From contig JAFZRD010000135.1 of the NCBI GenBank assembly GCA_017620055.1, forward strand, positions 1-5,707: DNA of 5,707 nt, given 5' to 3'. Position 1 is the first letter of the stretch. Every line of letters begins with the position of its first letter. The notes under the pieces were generated by a model, which was given only the letters and a program-made list of their open reading frames with translations, did not search any database and had not been told where the DNA came from. This DNA comes from Lachnospiraceae bacterium. GTDB taxonomy: Bacteria > Bacillota_A > Clostridia > Lachnospirales > Lachnospiraceae. The translations under genes were made by a program, and so were the position numbers. Below are positions 1 through 5,707 of the stretch, in pieces.

Positions 1-3000
1 ATAGTCCAGAGCTCTCTCGGCAATGTCAGGAATCTGTTCCATTTCACCAATCAGGCCCAGGTCAACTGGGATGAGGCGGTCGACCTGTTCTATTCATCGA
101 ATTTCCCGCAGGTGTTCGGCGGGAATGACAGGGTTCATTTCGACAAATACAGGGGTCTTTCCAATAACCCTAAGGATCCCCAGGCCGTCGATGATTTTCT
201 CGTTGCGATAAACAAAAAGAGGCCTGTCACCTACAGCGTTGACAGGATGAATTACGAGTATACGGATGTGTCCGACAACGTCGAATCGGAGTTCATTCTT
301 CACAAATCAACGTGGGGAAACATCGATGTCGCGCTTTCCACGGATGTTGATTTCATAAGGCTCGAAAAGGACAGACTCAGCGTAAGTGATTTTATCGGGA
401 ACGATCATCTTATAAAGTTTACGATCATCGGGGACAGGCTTCATGAGGGAAGAAACTTCGGAACGATAACCGTCAAAAGTGCGAACTGCGAGCTGAACAT
501 CGGGATAGTCGCAAGGCACCGCGCGAACATAAATGCGAAGAGAGCCGCAAGGCGCGAGAAGAAGAATCTCACGATGAGACTGATGCGGCAGTACGTGTCG
601 TTCAGGATGAAGAAGACGAATGTCGGCAACTGGGTAAGGGAGTCGATGAAGATCGTCGAGAGGATGAACTCGCTCGATGACAGGAATCCCGTCTCCAGAC
701 TGTACCAGGCACAGCTGCTTGTCGTTCAGCGACGCGAGAACGAGGCACAGTGGGTACTCGACCATGTAGAGAACGAGATGAACATCGCCGATGCGGAGGC
801 AAGGCAGCAGGCATATTTCCTGTATCTGCAGACACTCGTTAACCGCGACGACGATTACATAAACGGGAACGCGGAAAAGGTCAATACGCTGTTCGAGAGC
901 AATCCCAAGAGCTTTGAGATACTGTGGACCCTGCTGTATCTGGACGAGGGTCTGGCGGACAACGCCACGCGTAAGATATCGCTTCTCGAGAGCATGTACG
1001 ACAGTGGATGCACGAGTCCTATCATGTACATAGAAGCATACAACTTCTTTGTGGCCAATACCGAGAAGCTCAGTAAGCTGTCACGGTTCGAGATACAGGT
1101 TCTGTACTTTGCGACAAAGCTCGGCATCATGGATCCCGAGATAGAGAAGCAGCTTCTGTATCTGGCCGGAAAACAGAGAGAATACGATCCGCTCCTGTAT
1201 AAACTGTTGTGCAACACCTACGACATAACGGGAGATGAGGAGACTGTTGAGGTTGTTGCGACGCTTCTTATCAAGGGTAATGTTTCCGGACCGAAGTATT
1301 TCGCATGGTTTGACAGGGCTGTCAGGATGCAGCTTCGTATCACAAAACTGTTCGAGTACTATATGTATTCGATACCAACTGACTATGACGGTCTGATACC
1401 GAGATCGGTACTCATGTATTTCGGTTTCAGGAACGACATGAACTATCACAGGATCGCGTTCCTGTATGCGAACCTGATCGCGCACAAGAGAGAGTATGCG
1501 GATACATACGACACATACCGTGAGCATATGCAGGTATTCGCTGTCGAGCAGATAGAACTTGAACACATCGATGCGAACCTTGCAAAGATATATGAGGATG
1601 TCCTGTTCCTTGAGATGATCAAGCCCGAGATGGCAAGACATCTTGCGAAGATACTGTTCGCGCATGAAGTCAGGATCGACGATCCTCTCGCGAAGAACGT
1701 CATTCTCGTACAGTCCCAGTTTGAGGGGGAACTATCATTCAAGATCGAGAACGGTCTTGCATATCCGACGATCTACTCCGCGGACTACACGCTGTTTACC
1801 GAAGACTCTTCACAAAGGCGAAGGATAATCGACAAGGCGGATATCAGGAAGCTTCTTAATGAAGCCGTGTTCATCCAGTCGATCAGATATTACGTACTCG
1901 ACAATGTTTACTTTGACATGTATCTGTGCGAGGGCAGGAAGCACTATGTCATGGTCGACGATTCGAACGTGGAGTACTGCAGGGAACTGGCCGAGTCCAA
2001 GATAGTGGCCGAGCATTACAAGCGTGACATAAGGATGGCGCTGATCCAGTATTATTACGATAATGACCAGATCACGACGCTCGACGAATTCCTGCTCGGA
2101 ATGGACATCAAGGTGCTGTCCGCCAAGGACCGCGCAAGCGTTGTCAAGTTCATGACGAGGCGCGGAATGTTCGAGAAGGCATATCAGATAATGTGCATTT
2201 ACGGTACCGAAGAGATTGCGGCGAAGGACTGTGTCGGCGTGTGCAGCCACATGGTCAAGGAGAAGGACAAGATACCGGATCCGCTCCTCTTAAAGCTCTG
2301 CTATTACGCATTCGCAAACGGCAAATACGACGAGGTGCTCCTGCGTTATCTCGTTGAGAATTACAACGGACTTACAAAGCAGCTTCGTAACATCTGGAAG
2401 GCAGCGAGAAGCTTTGACATAGATACGTTCCCTCTCATGGAGAGACTGATCATACAGATGCTCTACACGCATACGACGGTCGGAGAGAAGGAAGAGATAT
2501 TCGAGGAGTACAGCAAGAATGCGACCGGAACGAAAGTGTCCCTTGCGTACCTGTCATACTGCTCTTTCGAATACTTTGCGAAGGAGAGACTCACCGACGA
2601 GAAGGTCTTCGAGCACATCACCGAAATGTACAGACTCGGAGAGCCCATTAACGATGCGTGCAAGCTCGCACTCCTCAAATATTATTCCGAGGACAAGAGC
2701 CGCCGTACCGAGAAGATCAAGGCGATGCTGAAGGAATTCATCGTAGACTTCATGCACAGGAACACATACTTCAGGTTCTTCGGAAAGTATGCCGATCTTG
2801 TGCCTGAGATATCCGATTATCTCGATAAGACGATCATCGAATACAGGACCAATCCGAACTATCGCGTTATGCTCCATTACATCCTCGAGGACGGCCGGGA
2901 AGGTGACGAGAACTATCACACCGAGGAGATGAGGAACATGTTCGGCGGCGTGTTCACGAGAGAGTTCATCCTCTTCTTCGGAGAGAATCTGCAGTATTAC

Positions 3001-3213
3001 ATAACCGAGGAACAGAACGGAAAAGAAGTGCTGACGGCGAGCGATTCGCTGTCCGTAAGTGATACGAGTGATACAAGGATCGAATCAAGATACACGATGC
3101 TCAACGACATGGTCGTATCGAGAACGGTCAAGGATGACAATACACTCCTTGATATCATGAGGGAATACGTGGAGGCCGACTCATTTGCGCACAAGGTGTT
3201 TAAGCTAAGGTAA
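1..3213 (+). CDS. DUF5717-like giant scaffold protein (β-sandwich plus TPR-like solenoid), 5' end missing
   Basis: The frame is open from the first base to TAA at 3211-3213, giving 1070 visible residues. A GTG at 112 lies inside the frame, but the 37 residues before it continue the same fold, so the true start is off-window; from my memory of the family (about 1200 residues) roughly 100-150 residues are missing. Visible order: a helical segment (residues 1-60, with the motif LGNVRNLFHF), an Ig-like β-sandwich (about 95-170, with KSTWG and EGRNFGTITV), a very basic linker (172-205), a long α-solenoid of degenerate TPR-like helices (about 205-985) interrupted by a β-rich stretch near 567-606, a second short β-rich patch (990-1016), a Ser/Thr/Asp linker, and a helical C-terminus ending KVFKLR. 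There is no membrane segment and no enzyme motif. Features such as NIWKAARSFDIDT and the C-terminal segment match what I recall of DUF5717; this is recognition from memory. Function is unknown; a scaffold role is inferred from the architecture. It is the first visible gene of a tight four-gene operon. Confidence 0.9.
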   Translation: MVQSSLGNVRNLFHFTNQAQVNWDEAVDLFYSSNFPQVFGGNDRVHFDKYRGLSNNPKDPQAVDDFLVAINKKRPVTYSVDRMNYEYTDVSDNVESEFILHKSTWGNIDVALSTDVDFIRLEKDRLSVSDFIGNDHLIKFTIIGDRLHEGRNFGTITVKSANCELNIGIVARHRANINAKRAARREKKNLTMRLMRQYVSFRMKKTNVGNWVRESMKIVERMNSLDDRNPVSRLYQAQLLVVQRRENEAQWVLDHVENEMNIADAEARQQAYFLYLQTLVNRDDDYINGNAEKVNTLFESNPKSFEILWTLLYLDEGLADNATRKISLLESMYDSGCTSPIMYIEAYNFFVANTEKLSKLSRFEIQVLYFATKLGIMDPEIEKQLLYLAGKQREYDPLLYKLLCNTYDITGDEETVEVVATLLIKGNVSGPKYFAWFDRAVRMQLRITKLFEYYMYSIPTDYDGLIPRSVLMYFGFRNDMNYHRIAFLYANLIAHKREYADTYDTYREHMQVFAVEQIELEHIDANLAKIYEDVLFLEMIKPEMARHLAKILFAHEVRIDDPLAKNVILVQSQFEGELSFKIENGLAYPTIYSADYTLFTEDSSQRRRIIDKADIRKLLNEAVFIQSIRYYVLDNVYFDMYLCEGRKHYVMVDDSNVEYCRELAESKIVAEHYKRDIRMALIQYYYDNDQITTLDEFLLGMDIKVLSAKDRASVVKFMTRRGMFEKAYQIMCIYGTEEIAAKDCVGVCSHMVKEKDKIPDPLLLKLCYYAFANGKYDEVLLRYLVENYNGLTKQLRNIWKAARSFDIDTFPLMERLIIQMLYTHTTVGEKEEIFEEYSKNATGTKVSLAYLSYCSFEYFAKERLTDEKVFEHITEMYRLGEPINDACKLALLKYYSEDKSRRTEKIKAMLKEFIVDFMHRNTYFRFFGKYADLVPEISDYLDKTIIEYRTNPNYRVMLHYILEDGREGDENYHTEEMRNMFGGVFTREFILFFGENLQYYITEEQNGKEVLTASDSLSVSDTSDTRIESRYTMLNDMVVSRTVKDDNTLLDIMREYVEADSFAHKVFKLR
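3207..3210 (+). promoter_or_regulatory. Ribosome binding site of the Hsp70-like gene
   Basis: AAGG lies 4 nt before the ATG at 3215, inside the last codons of the preceding gene. The spacing is short for a Shine-Dalgarno site, and only one base separates the upstream TAA from this ATG. Translation therefore probably depends partly on ribosomes finishing the large upstream gene (inferred translational coupling). Confidence 0.5.
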
Positions 3214-3214
3214 T

Positions 3215-4492
3215 ATGGGTAAGTATATCATCGGCTACGATCTGAACGACTCGATGTCGCAGATCAGCTATTTCGAACTGAATACAACCGTACCGGAAAC
3301 GGTCGCGAGCGACGCCGAAGAGGAGCGACTCGGGATCCCGACCGTGCTGTCGAAACGTAAGGGAGTCGCACAGTGGGAATTCGGAAATGCCGCGATCAAG
3401 GCGGCGGAGCTCGGAACGGCGACACTCGTCAGCCAGCTTATGAGTTTTGCGGCAGCAGGCGCCAAGATGGAGATCGAAGGCGAGGCATATGATGCGACGG
3501 ATCTTCTGATCCTGTTCGTCAGAAGGTCGCTTAATCTCCTGTCGATGGTGATGTCTCCTTCGGATGTCGAATATATGATATTCACGGTTGCTTCCCTTGA
3601 GGGAAAGCTTGTAGATATCGTCGAGAAGATCGCATCGGGGATGCCTGTTCCGAGAGAGAAGATAATCATTCAGACATACGAGGAGAGCATATATTACTAT
3701 CTCCTTCACCAGCCTGAAGACCTGTGGGAGAGAGACGTTGCGGTGTTCGATTACTCGGGACCGTATCTCAAGGCGTATGAGCTGTGGATGAACCGTGCGA
3801 CGGAGCCTGTGGTCGCATTTGTCGACAGGACTGATTTTAACGATATCAAGATGCCCAAATTCATGATGAAGGAAGAGGAGTCGATGGAAAAAGCCGACAG
3901 GCTTGATGAGATGATACTCCAGCTTTCGCACGATTACTTCGGCGGCAAAAAGGTGGGGACCGTGTTCCTTCTCGGAGAGGGATTTGAGGGCAGCTGGTGC
4001 AACAAGACGCTCAAGTTCATGTGTCTCGGAAGACGTGTGTTCCAGGGCAGGAACATGTATTCAAAGGGTGCATGTTACTGCGGCAAGGACAAAGCCCAGC
4101 CGTGTGAGCTCAACAGCAATTATGTGTTCCTCGGACCCGACAAGCTCAAGTTCAACCTCGGACTGAACATGTACGTCGCGGGTGAAGAGGAATACCTTGC
4201 GATCGCGGATGCCGGTGAGAACTGGTATGACTCGGGAGTTACATACGATTTCGTGCTCGGCAATTCAAGGAGCGTCCCGCTAATCATGACGCCGCTTGAC
4301 GGCAAGGGTGCGGAGACCATAGATGTGGAACTGTCGGGACTGCCCGACCGTCCGCCAAAAGCATCAAGACTCCGGCTTGACGTTTCGTTCGAATCGGAAC
4401 GCAGGATGAAGATACAGGTCGAGGATCTCGGCTTCGGTGAATTCTACCCGTCAACGGGCAGAAAGTGGGAGAAGATAATCGAGTTCGCTTAA
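3215..4492 (+). CDS. Degenerate Hsp70/actin-fold protein, DUF5716-like
   Basis: The protein has 425 residues, with ATG one base after the preceding stop. Its order follows Hsp70. Residues 5-20 (IIGYDLNDSMSQISYF) sit where Hsp70 has its phosphate-1 loop; D9 is kept but the G-T-T is N-D-S. Residues 41-60 (IPTVLSKRKG then FGNAA) resemble the PSVV...GQPA segment. I122-FTVAS starts the second subdomain, and 150-164 (QTYEES) parallels the NEPTAAAL helix. Residues 175-189 (VAVFDYSGPYLK) replace the phosphate-2 DxGGGT loop, keeping D179 and one glycine. Residues 250-259 (VFLLGEGFEG) replace the adenosine-binding GGSxR loop. Residues 305-425 are β-rich and resemble the end of the Hsp70 substrate-binding β-domain (LSGLPDRPP, then RLRLDVSF, then MKIQVEDLGFGEF). 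No helical lid follows. All five cysteines lie in 262-297. The eroded loops suggest weak or absent ATPase activity. It resembles DUF5716 as I remember it; the Hsp70 relation is my inference from motif order. No membrane segment is visible, so it is probably cytoplasmic. Confidence 0.88.
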   Translation: MGKYIIGYDLNDSMSQISYFELNTTVPETVASDAEEERLGIPTVLSKRKGVAQWEFGNAAIKAAELGTATLVSQLMSFAAAGAKMEIEGEAYDATDLLILFVRRSLNLLSMVMSPSDVEYMIFTVASLEGKLVDIVEKIASGMPVPREKIIIQTYEESIYYYLLHQPEDLWERDVAVFDYSGPYLKAYELWMNRATEPVVAFVDRTDFNDIKMPKFMMKEEESMEKADRLDEMILQLSHDYFGGKKVGTVFLLGEGFEGSWCNKTLKFMCLGRRVFQGRNMYSKGACYCGKDKAQPCELNSNYVFLGPDKLKFNLGLNMYVAGEEEYLAIADAGENWYDSGVTYDFVLGNSRSVPLIMTPLDGKGAETIDVELSGLPDRPPKASRLRLDVSFESERRMKIQVEDLGFGEFYPSTGRKWEKIIEFA

Positions 4493-4493
4493 C

Positions 4494-4496
4494 GGA
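4494..4496 (+). promoter_or_regulatory. Weak ribosome binding site deciding the start of the third gene
   Basis: GGA lies 7 nt before the ATG at 4504, in the 11-nt gap after the upstream TAA. It is a minimal Shine-Dalgarno match, but its spacing supports ATG 4504 over the in-frame GTG at 4465, which would lie 28 nt inside the preceding gene. Confidence 0.35.
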
Positions 4497-4503
4497 TAAA
4501 CAT

Positions 4504-5340
4504 ATGGCAACAGAAATGTACATGTGCCTCGGGGCACTGTCCACAACTCCATATTTTCTGTCGGGCCTTGGAGTGAACATTTACTCCATGGATGAGCTTT
4601 GCTATTACCTTTGTGCGAACGCATACATCCTCGACAACGATCTGATCGATGTCAGACTGTGCGATTACATGCGAGACAACCTTGAGATGCCCGAACTGTC
4701 AAACAAGCTCCGCAAAATGATCAAGGAAGGCAAGACGCTCGGTGAGATGGTCACGACCATACTGGTTGACACGCATTACTGCAACGAGGAAGAGATTGCC
4801 AGGATCAAGCAGATACTTGTTGACAACGCCTCCCTGTCGTTTGCCGCAAAGAGAAAAGTGCGCGGCGACAACCTCCTGTGCGCGAACAAATATCCGAGGG
4901 CGATAGAGGAATACCAGTACGTACTGTCGGTACTTAAGAAGGATGAGGAGCCGGAACTGTACAGTTCAATACTTCATAACGTAGGCTGCGCATATTCGAT
5001 GATGTTCCTTCTCGACAAAGCCGGAGAGTATTTCAAGCAGGCATATGATACGGACGGATCGCGTGAGAGCCTTATCATGTATCTCGTGTGCCTGCGCCTG
5101 TCCGCAAGGAAGGAAGAGTACGACAGGATCGTCGTCAAGAACGGCTACGACGAGCGCATATCGCTCGAGGCGATCAGACTGATAAGATCGGTAAGGGAGT
5201 CGGAGATAGACACTCCGTACGCCGATGCGATGAGAGACATACTCAAACTCCACGATTCGGGCAAGGTATCCGAGTTCTACAGAGTGCTCGACAATACGCT
5301 CGATGACTGGAAACTGGAATACAGGAGAAGTCAGGAATAA
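4504..5340 (+). CDS. TPR-like helical protein of unknown function
   Basis: The protein has 278 residues from ATG 4504. An in-frame GTG at 4465 would add 13 residues (beginning GEDNRVRL...) and overlap the upstream gene; ATGs at 4516 and 4522 are also possible, since a start close to MYMCLG looks natural. The N-terminal half (1-115) is helical, with an opening segment rich in Tyr, Leu and Cys (YSMDELCYYLCANAYILDND). Residues 116-150 (GDNLLCANKYPRAIEEYQYVL) and 154-190 (LHNVGCAYSMMFLLDKAGEYFKQAY) form two TPR-type helix pairs with the usual small residue/aromatic pattern. The remainder (190-278) is helical and charged. There is no signal peptide, membrane segment or catalytic motif. I recall similar proteins in Lachnospiraceae genomes next to DUF5716-like genes but know no assigned function. 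TPR pairs usually bind peptides or partner proteins, so an adaptor role within the same complex is the reasonable inference. Confidence 0.88.
   Translation: MATEMYMCLGALSTTPYFLSGLGVNIYSMDELCYYLCANAYILDNDLIDVRLCDYMRDNLEMPELSNKLRKMIKEGKTLGEMVTTILVDTHYCNEEEIARIKQILVDNASLSFAAKRKVRGDNLLCANKYPRAIEEYQYVLSVLKKDEEPELYSSILHNVGCAYSMMFLLDKAGEYFKQAYDTDGSRESLIMYLVCLRLSARKEEYDRIVVKNGYDERISLEAIRLIRSVRESEIDTPYADAMRDILKLHDSGKVSEFYRVLDNTLDDWKLEYRRSQE
5323..5336 (+). promoter_or_regulatory. Ribosome binding site region of the fourth gene
   Basis: Two purine-rich matches lie before the ATG at 5340: AGGAG at 5323-5327 (12 nt upstream) and AGGA at 5333-5336 (3 nt upstream). Neither has ideal spacing, but together with the TAATG stop/start overlap they support initiation at 5340 by reinitiating ribosomes. 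Confidence 0.5.
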
Positions 5341-5707
5341 TGGGTTTTATAAACTGGATTAAAGAAGTATTCGGATTCGGCGATGACGATTTCGATGACA
5401 TAGAGCTTAACTTCACGTCGGAGTCGGCGGAGTCACTGATGCAGTCTCTTGCAAACGTATCCAAGAAGAGACGCACGCTCAACATGAATGACAAGGCCCA
5501 GAGGGAGCAGTACGTCAGGGAGTACTGTGATATGATGGCCGTTGCTTCGAAGGATGTTGAGGCGCAGAAGGTCGAATACCAGCAGGTGACCGAACGCCTT
5601 GCGGACCTGGAGGAGATAGACAAACTTCCCGTGACGGACAAGAGCCAGGTCAGGATAAGGGCGAACAAGATCATCAAGATCGAGCAGGAAGACTCCAATT
5701 ACACGAG
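5340..5707 (+). CDS. Acidic coiled-coil protein of unknown function, 3' end missing
   Basis: Reading from ATG 5340, whose A is the last base of the upstream stop (TAATG), the frame stays open to the window end, giving 122 residues plus two bases. The N-terminus MGFINWIKEVFGFG has hydrophobic F, I, W and V on one side of a possible amphipathic helix, followed by an acidic run (GDDDFDDIE). Residues 25-50 are a polar helix, and from about 48 (NMNDKAQREQYVREY) to the end the sequence is highly charged with heptad-like spacing, as in a coiled coil (for example VEAQKVEYQQVTERLADLEEI), broken near KLPVTDKS. Codon use and reading direction match the neighbours. I recall related Lachnospiraceae coiled-coil proteins that may carry membrane segments near the C-terminus, but that part is outside this window and cannot be checked here. 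The function is not known; a structural or membrane-tethering role in the same assembly is an inference. Confidence 0.82.
   Translation, partial: MGFINWIKEVFGFGDDDFDDIELNFTSESAESLMQSLANVSKKRRTLNMNDKAQREQYVREYCDMMAVASKDVEAQKVEYQQVTERLADLEEIDKLPVTDKSQVRIRANKIIKIEQEDSNYT

Noticed and set aside
112..114. GTG as the start codon of the large first gene
   Set aside because: The same frame is open for 37 codons before it with continuous, family-like helical sequence and no ribosome binding site near 100-108; the true start is off-window.
1081..1665. 194-codon open frame on the minus strand
   Set aside because: It is antisense to the solenoid region of the first gene, with no domain pattern and no separate regulatory region.
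3200..3931. 243-codon open frame on the minus strand
   Set aside because: It lies entirely opposite the well-supported Hsp70-like gene, has His/Arg-rich low-quality sequence and is explained by the codon bias of the + strand gene.
4073..4105. Classical zinc ribbon or iron-sulfur motif at the C-x-C in the Hsp70-like protein
   Set aside because: There is no regular CxxC pair; the spacing C287-x-C289-x7-C297 fits no known ribbon that I can name. It is kept only as a cysteine-cluster observation.
4465..4503. GTG 4465 as the start of the TPR-like gene
   Set aside because: It would overlap the upstream gene by 28 nt, and the added residues are simply read-through of another gene's codons; ATG 4504 has a weak but correctly spaced ribosome binding site.
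5243..5698. 151-codon minus-strand open frame at the right edge
   Set aside because: It is Ser/Cys-rich with no domain pattern, and it is opposite the + strand coiled-coil frame, which has a ribosome binding site, an operon junction and coherent charged heptads.
1..5707. CRISPR array, tRNA, insertion sequence, phage genes or a defence-system enzyme
   Set aside because: No spaced direct repeats, cloverleaf, terminal inverted repeats, transposase motif, nuclease motif or similar signature is visible; the window is continuous coding sequence.

Overview
This window is wholly protein-coding on the + strand. It holds four consecutive genes, the first and last cut by the window edges, with junctions of 1 nt, 11 nt and a 1-nt overlap. 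No tRNA, rRNA, mobile element, CRISPR array, terminator or internal promoter was seen, and no gap exceeds 11 nt. The layout is that of the inside of a single polycistronic transcript.

The likely host is a Clostridia-class Firmicute, most plausibly a Lachnospiraceae member. This rests on family recognition from memory, not a search: genes 1 and 2 resemble the DUF5717 and DUF5716 families, which I associate with gut and rumen Lachnospiraceae. Frequent AGA/AGG arginine and ATA isoleucine codons and purine-rich ribosome binding sites fit this.

Region by region: (1) 1-3213, a very large protein (1070 residues visible, N-terminus missing) with a β-sandwich domain, a basic helical linker and a long TPR-like α-solenoid; a DUF5717-like scaffold. 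(2) 3215-4492, a 425-residue protein that reads as a degenerate Hsp70: an actin-fold ATPase-like half with eroded nucleotide motifs and a C-terminal segment like the Hsp70 β-type substrate-binding domain, but no lid; DUF5716-like. (3) 4504-5340, a 278-residue helical protein with two TPR-like repeats. (4) 5340 to the window end, the start of an acidic, charged, coiled-coil protein with a possible amphipathic N-terminal helix.

How they work together is inferred only. Two solenoid proteins, a coiled-coil protein and an Hsp70-like protein in one tight operon suggest a multi-subunit cytoplasmic or membrane-associated assembly in which the Hsp70-like protein may be a structural or regulatory subunit. 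None of the four shows a recognisable intact enzyme active site. The function is, to my knowledge, undescribed, and this cassette is the most interesting thing in the window.
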